Assembly: GCF_004421005.1 (NCBI RefSeq) | Contig: NZ_CP038026.1 | Span: forward strand, 2,356,001 to 2,420,000 | Direction of reading: 5' to 3' | From: Pseudoduganella plicata | GTDB taxonomy: Bacteria; Pseudomonadota; Gammaproteobacteria; Burkholderiales; Burkholderiaceae_D | DNA: 64,000 nucleotides | Shown here: in pieces, positions 42,173-49,974 of the stretch | Layout: each line of letters begins with the position of its first letter | Position numbering within the stretch: the stretch's first letter is position 1 | Made by a program: the position numbers and the translations under genes | Notes under the pieces: generated by a model | What the model was told of the DNA's origin: nothing | Seen by the model: the letters and a program-made list of their open reading frames with translations, nothing else | Databases searched by the model: none

Positions 42173-44623
42173 TCAGAACGTATAACCGGCGTTGAAGCCG
42201 ATCGTACGTGGCGGCAGGTATTGCGCCTGCCAGACGCCTTGCGGGTTCTGCGCACTCGTCTTGATCTCCTTGTCCGTGGCGTTGCGCACGAAGACGTCGA
42301 CGTAGTATTTCTTGTCCGCGTCGTAGCGCAGGCCCAGGTCCAGCTTCGAGTACGAACCCTGGCGGTCCGGCGCACCCAGGTTGAACACCGACAGCCAGCT
42401 GGCCGATTCCCAGTGCGCCGACAGGCGTGGCGTCAGCGTGCCGGCCGGCAGCTGGAAGACGTGCTGGTACATCAGCTGCGTGCTCCACTTCGGCGAGTGC
42501 GGCATCGTGTTGCCCGTCACGTCCAGGCAGTTGGTGATGCCGGGAATCGAGCAGGCCGGCAGCTGGTAGTCGTTGCTGCCGCCAACCAGCTCGCCCAGTT
42601 CCGCGTTTGTGTAGGCGGCTGTAAACTGCAGGCGGTCGGCCTTGGTCAGCTTGGCGGCGATCTCCGTCTCGAAGCCCCAGACGTCGGCGCCTTCGGCGTT
42701 ATACGTCGACAGGCTGTGGCTGCCGTCCGGATTCGTGACCGGTGCGCTGAACTGGAAGCCCTTGAACTTCTCGTAGTACAGCGCGTTGTTCATGCGGATC
42801 ATGCCGTTCAGGAACGTACTCTTGCTGCCCAGCTCGTAGTTCGTCAGCGTCTCCTGGCCGTACGGCTTGCCGCCATCCTGCAGGCCGCCTGATTTGTACC
42901 CCGTCGACACGCTGGCGTACAGCATCGACGTCGGCGTGATGTCGTAGCTGACGCGGCCCAGCCACGTGGCCTTGCTGCCGCTGAACGAGCCGCTGTTGTA
43001 CGAGCTGATCGCGAAGCCCGAGCCTGGATCGGCCGGGTTCGTGCTCGGGCTGATCGGCACTTGCGGGACGCTCGCGTCGCCGCTCCAGCCCCAGCCGAGG
43101 CCGCCGATATTCTGGCGCTTGTCCTTCGTGTAACGTGCGCCGGCAGTCAGGTGCCACTGGTCCGTCACGTTCCACGTGGTCTGGCCGAACACGGCTTTCG
43201 AATCCACCGTCTGCTTCGGCTGGATGAACGAGCCCTGCCAGTTGACGGTGCCCTGCTGGGTGCCGTTCATGATGGGGATGTCGAAGCGCATCGCGTTGTT
43301 TTCGCGGCCGTAGTACAGGCCCAGCAGCCAGTCGACCTGCTTCTTGCCCGTCGACTGCAGTTCGACCTCGTGGCTGTAGCTCTTGTACTTCGACAGCAGC
43401 GTGTTGTTCGCCTGCGAGTTGCCGCCCGTGGTGAAGCTGGTCGGGATGTACGAGCCGCCGTCCTGGTCGTAGGTCGACGAACCGTGGAACGACGACCATC
43501 CGGCGATGTAGGCCAGCGCCATGTCGGGATTGATGGCCCAGTCGACGCGGCTGCGCACCGAATTCGAATCGCGCTTCAGCGATGGCGCCGTGTCGATCAG
43601 CGCGGACCACAGGTCCTGGCCGGCGCGTGGCGTCTGCATCAGGTTCATGCTCGGGGTGCCGCGGTCCTGATAGCGTTCGTACGCCAGGTTCCAGTGCAGC
43701 GACGGCAGGATTTCCCACAGCAACGACAGGCGCAGTGCCGTCTGGTCCTGGGCGCTGTACTTCTTGCCGCCCTGGACGAAGTTGGCGTTGCTGATCGGCT
43801 GGAAGGCGATCGGATTGCCAGGATGCGCGGCATTCCATGCCGCGATCACCGGGGCGGCGGCGGCCTGCTGCTGTGCCAGCGGGATGTTCGGCGGCGCCTG
43901 GTAGTCGACATAGCCGTCATGCTGTTCATGGACGAACGCGACGCGCATCGCGGCGGTGTCGGACAGCGGGATATTGAACGCACCGCGGCCGCCGACGCGG
44001 CTGTAGTCGCCCATGCCCGCCTCGACGTAGCCAGAGTTGCTGCCCAGTGTGGGCTTGGCCGTCTGCATGTTGACCGCGCCAACGGTCGAGTTGCGGCCCC
44101 ACAGCGTGCCCTGCGGGCCGCGCAGCACTTCGATGCCTTCCAGGTCGAACAGCAGCGTCGTCGCGCCTTCAGGGCGCGGCGAGTAGATGCCGTCGACGAA
44201 CACGGCCACTTCCGGATCGGCGTATTCGGTCTTCGCGCTGTCGTTGCCGATACCGCGCATCGTCATCGTGATGACGCCATGGTCGCCCTGGCTGGTGGCC
44301 GAGAAGCCGGGCACCAGGTTGACGACATCCTGGATCGTCTGGACGTGATTGTCGTCGAGGGCCGCGGCGCTGATGGCCGTCACGGCAACCGGCGTGCGCT
44401 GCAGCGACGTGCTGCGCTTCGTCGCCGTCACATACACCTCGGGGATCACGGTGGAGTTCGCCTCAGCCGCCTTCTGCGCCTGCTGCTGTTCCTTTGGGGC
44501 TTCCGGCGTGGCGTTGACGCCGGCGGTCTGTGCGTAAGCGGTGTTCAGCCCGGCGAGCAATGTCAGCACGGCGAGGCGGATCGGCGTTCCCGGCAAGCGG
44601 GACCGTGGGGTGCGGGTGTTCAT
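42173..44623 (-). CDS. TonB-dependent receptor (probable sugar uptake)
   Basis: 816 residues. The signal peptide (1-31, AYAQ) is followed by a short Ala/Gln linker and the plug: EVYVTATKRSTSLQRTPVAV (TonB-box region), then LVPGFSATSQ, MRGIG and GPQGTLWGRNSTVGAVNM. The barrel of about 22 strands ends with the TonB-receptor tail RTIGFNAGYTF, with the terminal Phe needed for BAM insertion. The plug resembles receptors of carbohydrate-utilisation loci. Three LacI-type operators lie 73-128 bases upstream. The halogenase-like gene starts 500 bases away, divergent. Confidence 0.93.
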   Translation of the reverse strand: MNTRTPRSRLPGTPIRLAVLTLLAGLNTAYAQTAGVNATPEAPKEQQQAQKAAEANSTVIPEVYVTATKRSTSLQRTPVAVTAISAAALDDNHVQTIQDVVNLVPGFSATSQGDHGVITMTMRGIGNDSAKTEYADPEVAVFVDGIYSPRPEGATTLLFDLEGIEVLRGPQGTLWGRNSTVGAVNMQTAKPTLGSNSGYVEAGMGDYSRVGGRGAFNIPLSDTAAMRVAFVHEQHDGYVDYQAPPNIPLAQQQAAAAPVIAAWNAAHPGNPIAFQPISNANFVQGGKKYSAQDQTALRLSLLWEILPSLHWNLAYERYQDRGTPSMNLMQTPRAGQDLWSALIDTAPSLKRDSNSVRSRVDWAINPDMALAYIAGWSSFHGSSTYDQDGGSYIPTSFTTGGNSQANNTLLSKYKSYSHEVELQSTGKKQVDWLLGLYYGRENNAMRFDIPIMNGTQQGTVNWQGSFIQPKQTVDSKAVFGQTTWNVTDQWHLTAGARYTKDKRQNIGGLGWGWSGDASVPQVPISPSTNPADPGSGFAISSYNSGSFSGSKATWLGRVSYDITPTSMLYASVSTGYKSGGLQDGGKPYGQETLTNYELGSKSTFLNGMIRMNNALYYEKFKGFQFSAPVTNPDGSHSLSTYNAEGADVWGFETEIAAKLTKADRLQFTAAYTNAELGELVGGSNDYQLPACSIPGITNCLDVTGNTMPHSPKWSTQLMYQHVFQLPAGTLTPRLSAHWESASWLSVFNLGAPDRQGSYSKLDLGLRYDADKKYYVDVFVRNATDKEIKTSAQNPQGVWQAQYLPPRTIGFNAGYTF

Positions 44624-44692
44624 AAGTCTCCTTTGTTGCCGCGCAACAGATCAGCTGTGGCGCTAACATATTGTTTGAATGCAATTTCTTGC

Positions 44693-44751
44693 AGCTGAAA
44701 ACGTTTTCAGCTAAATTGAAAACGATTTCGTGTTTTATGAAACCGTTTTCA
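44693..44751. promoter_or_regulatory. three tandem LacI-type operators upstream of the TonB receptor
   Basis: Site A TGAAAACGTTTTCA at 44696-44709 lies in a perfect 20-bp palindrome (44693-44712). Site B is TGAAAACGATTTCG at 44717-44730 and site C is TGAAACCGTTTTCA at 44738-44751. Centre-to-centre distances are 21 and 21 bases, two helical turns. The GH1 operator at 36683 has the same core. The LacI family gene at 46781 is the obvious candidate regulator. Confidence 0.85.
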
Positions 44752-45122
44752 TACTAGCCAAGTTAGAATGTTGATGTCAATTTAAAAATGTGGGGAAACC
44801 ACTTTGTTCCGGCTACCCCTGTGGGCTTCTGGCAACAACGAGCCGTAACGATACCCCTATGGCGCAACCATTTCGCATAGCCCATCGCTGTCGCCGCAAC
44901 GTCAGGTCCAAACGGCCCAGCCTGTATCCCACAGCGGTAACGGGCACCGCCGTGGGACACGAGCCCAACAGCAACGCTGACGAGCCACTGATGAGGACGT
45001 TGACAACATCGGGGTCAGGCACAAAAACTGTCACGGGCTGCGCTGCGAGCGCGCATGGCCTGGCTGCCAGCGGCGGATGATACGAACGGAGCGCCAGTAC
45101 CGCTAATTAGAAGGAGAATAAC
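44752..45122. other. intergenic region between TonB receptor and halogenase-like gene
   Basis: About 370 bases after the operator block. No coding frame stands out. AAGGAG lies at 45112-45117, the ribosome site of the next gene. GGGGTCAGGCAC at 45011 resembles short family-typical intergenic motifs, but only one copy is present. Confidence 0.4.
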
Positions 45123-46697
45123 TTGCAGCCAATTCGCAACGTTCTGGTCGTCGGCGGCGGCACCGCCGGCTGGCTGGCCGCCGGCTTCCTGGCCAGGACG
45201 CTGGGCACGGCGGGCGGCGGTATCGCCGTCACGCTCGTGGAATCGAAGGAGATCGGCATCATCGGCGTCGGCGAAGGGACGTTCCCTTCGATTCGCGGCA
45301 CGCTGTCGATCCTCGGCATCGATGAGGGACGCTTCATCCGCGAATGCAACGCCACCTTCAAGCAGGGCGTGCGCTTCAACCACTGGGTCCGTCCCCCCGG
45401 CACACCCGGCGCCGACCACTATTTCCACCCGTTCAGCCAGCCCAGCCAACGTCCCGGCGGGCCGGAGCTGCTGCCGTACTGGCTGATGGGCGCGGCCGGT
45501 CCCGACGTGCCGTTTGCCGCCGCGGCTACGATGCAGAAGCACGTGGCGGACATGCGACATGGCCCCAAGCGCACGACGGATGCGGATTTCATGGGCCCCC
45601 TCAACTACGCCTATCACTTCGACGCGGGCGCGTTTGCCGCCCTCCTCGCCGCGCACGCGCAGACGCTGGGCGTGCGCCGCATCGAGGCAACCGTCGACCA
45701 GGTGAAGCTCGGTGCATCCGGCGCCATCGCCGCCGTCGTCACGCGCGAAGCGGGCGAACTGGCGGCAGACCTGTACATCGACTGCACGGGCTTTCGCGCC
45801 CGGCTGATCGGCGAGGCCCTCGGTTCGCCGTTCAGGAACATCAACGACACGCTGTTCGTCGACCGGGCACTGGCGATGCAGGTGCCGTACGACCGGCTTG
45901 ATGCGCCGATCCCGTCGTACACGATCTCCACGGCGCACGAAGCGGGTTGGACGTGGGACATCGGCCTGCACGAGCGCCGCGGCATCGGCTACGTCTATTC
46001 GAGCCGCCATACGAACGACGACCGCGCCGACCAGCTGCTGCGCCAGTACATCGGCCCCGCCAGCGACGGCCGCGAACCGCGCATGCTCAAGCTGAACGTG
46101 GGCTATCGGGAAACCCAGTGGAAGAAAAACTGCGTGGCGATCGGCCTGTCCGGCGGCTTCCTGGAGCCGCTGGAGTCGTCCGGCATCGGCCTGATCGAAG
46201 CGGCCACTTATCTCGTCAGCTACCTGTTCCCATACGACGGCAACCTCGCACCGGCGGCGAAGCTGTTCAACGGCCAGATGAAGGCGCGCTACGAGCGCAT
46301 CGTCGATTTCGTCAAGATGCACTACTGCCTCTCGCAGCGCACCGACAACGCGTTCTGGATCGAGAACGCGCACGCGTCGACGATACCGGAGTCACTGCGC
46401 GAGCAGCTGTCGATGTGGCGTTCGCGCCCGCCGCACCGGCTCGACTTCGTCACCGACATCGAGATGTATCCGCCATCGAGCTGGCAGTACGTGCTGTACG
46501 GGATGGAGTTCCCCACGCAACAGCTTGCCCACCGCGCGGCGCTGCCGGACCTGGCGGCCGCGCAGCGCGAATTCCAGACGATCGCCCAGCTGTCGCATCA
46601 TGCGCTGGCCGACCTGCCGGCGCATCGCGCCCTGGTGGAGCATTACCGCGCACGCGGCACCAGGGCGGCACAGCCCGCACGGCGGCTGTACGTCTAG
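45123..46697 (+). CDS. tryptophan halogenase-like flavoprotein
   Basis: 524 residues, starting at a TTG with a strong AAGGAG 5 bases upstream; no ATG fits. The FAD loop GGGTAGW (Gly11, Gly13, Gly16) is at the start. Lys80 in TFKQGVRFNHW aligns with the catalytic lysine of PrnA-type halogenases. The WxWxIP signature is altered to WTWDIG (276-281). Genes of this type often lie in TonB-receptor sugar loci of Caulobacter and Xanthomonas relatives, with no proven halogenation. Here it lies between the receptor and its LacI regulator, so a role in sugar metabolism or uptake is more likely than secondary-metabolite halogenation. Confidence 0.88.
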   Translation: MQPIRNVLVVGGGTAGWLAAGFLARTLGTAGGGIAVTLVESKEIGIIGVGEGTFPSIRGTLSILGIDEGRFIRECNATFKQGVRFNHWVRPPGTPGADHYFHPFSQPSQRPGGPELLPYWLMGAAGPDVPFAAAATMQKHVADMRHGPKRTTDADFMGPLNYAYHFDAGAFAALLAAHAQTLGVRRIEATVDQVKLGASGAIAAVVTREAGELAADLYIDCTGFRARLIGEALGSPFRNINDTLFVDRALAMQVPYDRLDAPIPSYTISTAHEAGWTWDIGLHERRGIGYVYSSRHTNDDRADQLLRQYIGPASDGREPRMLKLNVGYRETQWKKNCVAIGLSGGFLEPLESSGIGLIEAATYLVSYLFPYDGNLAPAAKLFNGQMKARYERIVDFVKMHYCLSQRTDNAFWIENAHASTIPESLREQLSMWRSRPPHRLDFVTDIEMYPPSSWQYVLYGMEFPTQQLAHRAALPDLAAAQREFQTIAQLSHHALADLPAHRALVEHYRARGTRAAQPARRLYV

Positions 46698-46780
46698 CAA
46701 ACGAGGGCCGCGCGTATGCTAACCTTCGGCATCGCGCGGCCGATCCCGGCGCCGGCACCATCATCAGACAACGATAACAA

Positions 46781-47797
46781 TTGAGCTCAGACGACCACTC
46801 CAACCCGACCACCCTGCTCGACGTGGCCCGTGCGGCCGGCGTATCGGCCAGCACCGTGTCGCGCATCATGAACGGTACCGCCCGCGTGGCCGAGGACAAG
46901 CGCAAGGCCGTGCTGGCCGCCATCGAGAAGATGCAGTTCGCGCCGAACCAGATGGCACGCAGCCTGAAAAAAGGCAGCACGATGACGATCGGGATCGTCG
47001 TGCAGGACATCAGCTCGCCCTTCTTCGACGAGACGCTGCGCGGCGTCGACGACGCGCTCAAGGGCACCGGCTACACCAGCGTCATCGTCAGCGGCCACTG
47101 GAACGCGGACGAGGAATCGGACCGCATCCGCCTGCTGCTGGCGCGCAAGGTGGACGGCATCATCCTGCTGACGGGCCGCATTTCGGACGAGACCGTACTG
47201 CACTTCGCCAACCAGCGCCCCATCGTGGCCACGGGACGCTCGCTGCGCACGTCGAACGCGATCGGCTTCAAGGTCGATAACGAACACGGCGCGTGGCTGG
47301 CCACGCGCCACCTGCTCGACCTGGGCCACCGCCGCATCGTCTTCATCACCGGCCCCGCGTCCAGCAGCGACGCCAACGAACGCCTTGCCGGATACCGCCG
47401 CGCAATGGCCGAAGCGGGCGAAGCGGTCGATCCGCAACTGGTCGTCGAGGGCGACTTCCATGAACCGAGCGGCCTGGCGGCGGTCAACCGGCTGCTCGAA
47501 CGCGACGTGCGATTCACCGCCGTTTTCGCGGCCAACGACCTGTCGGCCTATGGCGCCCGCCTTGCGCTGTACCGCAAGGGCATCCGCGTGCCGCAGGACG
47601 TGTCGCTGGTGGGCTTCGATGACCTGCCGGGATCGTCGTACACGGCGCCGCCGATGACGACCGTGCGCCAGCCGCTGTACGACCTCGGCAAGGCCGCCAC
47701 CAACGCGCTGCTGTCGCTGATGGGGCGCGAAGCCTTCGACGAGGGCGTAGCGCCGGTGGAGCTGGTCGTGCGCGAGACCACGCAGGCGGCGCAGTAA
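46781..47797 (+). CDS. LacI/GalR family transcriptional regulator
   Basis: 338 residues, beginning at a TTG; the next ATG lies within the HTH. The N-terminal HTH is LLDVARAAGVSASTVSRIMNG with VAEDKRKAVLAAIEKMQFAPNQMARSL following, the hinge that gives minor-groove binding at CG. The sugar-binding domain follows (GIVVQDISSPFF, then LVGFDDLPGSSYTAPPMTTVRQP). The CG-centred operators TGAAAACGNTTTCA in this window are typical for this class. The 83-base gap after the halogenase-like gene leaves room for read-through. No operator is seen before its own start. Confidence 0.92.
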   Translation: MSSDDHSNPTTLLDVARAAGVSASTVSRIMNGTARVAEDKRKAVLAAIEKMQFAPNQMARSLKKGSTMTIGIVVQDISSPFFDETLRGVDDALKGTGYTSVIVSGHWNADEESDRIRLLLARKVDGIILLTGRISDETVLHFANQRPIVATGRSLRTSNAIGFKVDNEHGAWLATRHLLDLGHRRIVFITGPASSSDANERLAGYRRAMAEAGEAVDPQLVVEGDFHEPSGLAAVNRLLERDVRFTAVFAANDLSAYGARLALYRKGIRVPQDVSLVGFDDLPGSSYTAPPMTTVRQPLYDLGKAATNALLSLMGREAFDEGVAPVELVVRETTQAAQ

Positions 47798-47807
47798 AAC
47801 CGGAACA

Positions 47808-48116
47808 TCAACGGTCAGCGGGCGCGATTCGCGCAAGCGCCGCCGCAAACGCGGCATGCGCGGCCGGGTCCACCGGCCGGTACTTCGCCTCGGTCCGTGC
47901 GGGATCCTTGCCCAGGTAGTTATCCCCTTTCCAGTTGCGCACGGGCCTGACCGGCCGCGGCACGAAGCCGCCGCCGCAATTGGGGCAGACATTTTGCAGC
48001 AACCCGTCCACGCAGTCCGCGCAGAAGGTGCATTCGTAGGAACAGATACGCGCATCCGGCGCGGCGGGCGGCAGTGCCTTGTCGCAGTGTTCGCAAGTGG
48101 GTCGCAGTTCGAGCAT
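47808..48116 (-). CDS. DUF1272 family zinc-ribbon-type protein
   Basis: 102 residues with eight cysteines in CxxC-like spacing: TCEHCDKAL, ICSYECTFCADCVD, VCPNCGGGF. The start MLELRPTCEHC and the internal pattern are those of DUF1272. Probably a small zinc protein in the cytoplasm. Its stop is 10 bases from the LacI gene's stop, convergent, with no room for a separate terminator. Confidence 0.9.
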   Translation of the reverse strand: MLELRPTCEHCDKALPPAAPDARICSYECTFCADCVDGLLQNVCPNCGGGFVPRPVRPVRNWKGDNYLGKDPARTEAKYRPVDPAAHAAFAAALARIAPADR

Positions 48117-48180
48117 GGCCGTCTCCTTGTTGACTGGCCGATGTTAATCCGCCCGCGGTTGACAGGAATGACAGCCATGG

Positions 48181-49176
48181 ATGAATATCTGCCACATGCC
48201 CTCCCCTGTCGACATCTGGCTGCTCGTATTTCCCGGCTTCGTGCTGCTGGACGCGACCGGCCCGATCCAGGTCTTCGCCAGCGCGAACGATGAGGCGCGT
48301 GACGCGGGGCTGCCGCCGCCGTACCGTATCCACCTGATCGCCCAGGGTGGGGGCGCCGTCATGTCGTCGGCCGGCGTTGCGATGATTGCAGCACCACTGC
48401 CACGCGGCGGCATCCCCGGCAGCACGCTGATCGTCTCCGGTGGCGGCGGCGCCGACCTGCCCTCCACCACCGACGCCGCGGGATGCGCGGTCCTGCGCTG
48501 GGTCACGCGTGCCAGCATTCTCGCCGCGCGCTGCTGCTCGGTGTGCACGGGCGCGTTCGTGCTGGCGCGCGCCGGCCTGCTGGACGACCGGCGCGCCGTC
48601 ACGCACTGGCAGGACGCGGCCGCGCTGCGCTCGCAGCATCCGCTGGTGCGGGTGCAGGACGATGCGATCCACGTCCGCGACGGCAAATTCCACACGTCCG
48701 CCGGCATCAGCGCAGGCATGGACCTCGCGCTGAGCCTTGTCGAGGAAGACCTGGGCCGCAGGGCCGCGTTGGCGGTTGCGCGGCGCATGGTGCTGTTTCT
48801 CAAACGGCCTGGCGGACAACGCCAGTTCAGCGCCGAACTGCTGGCGCAATCGGCCGCCGAGGGGGTGGCGGCGCAGCTGACGGCCTGGTTGCGTCCCAGG
48901 TTGCACCAGATGCTGGATGTGGACCAGATGGCGGCCGCGTGTGCGCTGTCGGTACGAACGCTGCATCGCAGGCTGCGTGCCGAGGCGGACATCACGCCGG
49001 CGCAACTGCTGGCGCAATTGCGCATGGAGCTGGCGTGCCAGCTGCTGGAACGGCCGGGCGTGACCGTCAAGGGTGTGGCGCGGCGCAGCGGCCATGGCAG
49101 CGAATACAACCTGCGGCGGGCGTTCGTGCTGCGGCTGGGCGTATTGCCGGGCGACTATCGGAAAAGGTTTTCGTGA
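48181..49176 (+). CDS. GlxA-type AraC family regulator with DJ-1/PfpI sensor domain
   Basis: 331 residues. Residues about 1-190 are a DJ-1/PfpI-like domain (VDIWLLVFPGFVLLDATGPIQVF; CSVCTGAFVLARAGLLD with the nucleophile-position cysteine; HTSAGISAGMDLAL). The last 110 residues are an AraC HTH pair (MAAACALSVRTLHRRLRAEADITPAQLL and GVARRSGHGSEYNLRRAFVLRLG). GlxA-type proteins respond to nitrogen or amide compounds. No target gene is obvious nearby. The ATG at 48196 is an alternative start. Confidence 0.9.
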   Translation: MNICHMPSPVDIWLLVFPGFVLLDATGPIQVFASANDEARDAGLPPPYRIHLIAQGGGAVMSSAGVAMIAAPLPRGGIPGSTLIVSGGGGADLPSTTDAAGCAVLRWVTRASILAARCCSVCTGAFVLARAGLLDDRRAVTHWQDAAALRSQHPLVRVQDDAIHVRDGKFHTSAGISAGMDLALSLVEEDLGRRAALAVARRMVLFLKRPGGQRQFSAELLAQSAAEGVAAQLTAWLRPRLHQMLDVDQMAAACALSVRTLHRRLRAEADITPAQLLAQLRMELACQLLERPGVTVKGVARRSGHGSEYNLRRAFVLRLGVLPGDYRKRFS

Positions 49177-49283
49177 CTGCGGCAACGGGTTCGTCGCCAA
49201 CAACGTTTGTCGTGCATCAACGACAATGACTGTTGCACATGTGACATTTGGCGCCTCGGTATCAGCTCATGAATGGGAGCCAT

Positions 49284-49883
49284 ATGCCAACTGTCACCAT
49301 CCACATCGCAGGCCGCGGTACGCGGCTGGCTGACGGCAGCCCTTCCATGGCGGGCCATATGTGGATCGGCCTGGAAAACGGTACCACCGTCCACAGCTAC
49401 GGCTTCGGCCCCGCCGGCGCTTACGAAGGCCAGCCGTTCGCGCCCGGCCGCTTCTACGACGACGACCATGAGACCTACCCGGCCCGCCACTACCAGAAGC
49501 GCATCGCCATCAGCGCCAGCCAGTACGAAGCCATGCGCGACTTCGGCCGCGAACCCGCCAGATACGGTTTTGCCTCCTACTACAACGGCTTCACCAACAG
49601 CTGCGTGCACTTTGCGTGGAAAATGCTGGAGCACGGCGGACTGAATCCCACCCATTACGAAGGCGACGTCTGGCCCACCAATAATATCGATCATGCCGAT
49701 ACGATCGACAGGCCGGACGGTCGTGACGTCGCCGGCCCTGCCCGTGCCGGGACGGGCGCGCGCCTGTGGCAATGGCTGCGGCCATTGTCACAGTGGTGGG
49801 TGATACGGATCGTCGTGGGATTGGTTCGTGCCGCCGTGACCAGGCCCTGGCCAGGCATCGTGGTCGGCAGGGCGGCCGCGTAG
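49284..49883 (+). CDS. permuted NlpC/P60-like (papain-fold) protein with C-terminal membrane segment
   Basis: 199 residues from the ATG at 49284 (GGGAG 4 bases upstream). The N-terminal half has GHMWIGLENGT (His25), YGFGP and FYDDDHETYPARHYQK; the second part has YYNGFTNSCVHFAWKML (Cys107). This order, His before Cys, fits the circularly permuted papain-like amidases found in secreted effectors and lipid-modifying enzymes. A C-terminal segment (VIRIVVGLVRAAV) is weakly hydrophobic. There is no signal peptide. Similar proteins occur as T6SS or Xanthomonas-type effectors; here no partner immunity gene is adjacent. Confidence 0.6.
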   Translation: MPTVTIHIAGRGTRLADGSPSMAGHMWIGLENGTTVHSYGFGPAGAYEGQPFAPGRFYDDDHETYPARHYQKRIAISASQYEAMRDFGREPARYGFASYYNGFTNSCVHFAWKMLEHGGLNPTHYEGDVWPTNNIDHADTIDRPDGRDVAGPARAGTGARLWQWLRPLSQWWVIRIVVGLVRAAVTRPWPGIVVGRAAA

Positions 49884-49933
49884 GCGGACAGCCCACGCGT
49901 TACCCATCGCTCGCCGGACGGCGCCGCCATAAA

Positions 49934-49957
49934 AAACGCCACCCGCAGGTGGCGTTT
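49934..49957. terminator. bidirectional terminator (amidase-like gene and lpdA)
   Basis: 10-bp stem AAACGCCACC / GGTGGCGTTT, loop CGCA, with A-run before and T-rich sequence after. It sits between convergent genes. Confidence 0.88.
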
Positions 49958-49974
49958 GTCTTTCGACGTCCCGC

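Noticed and set aside
45123..46697. Marker of a halogenated natural-product gene cluster
   Set aside because: No polyketide, peptide-synthetase or indole-pathway genes are nearby; the neighbours are sugar-uptake genes.
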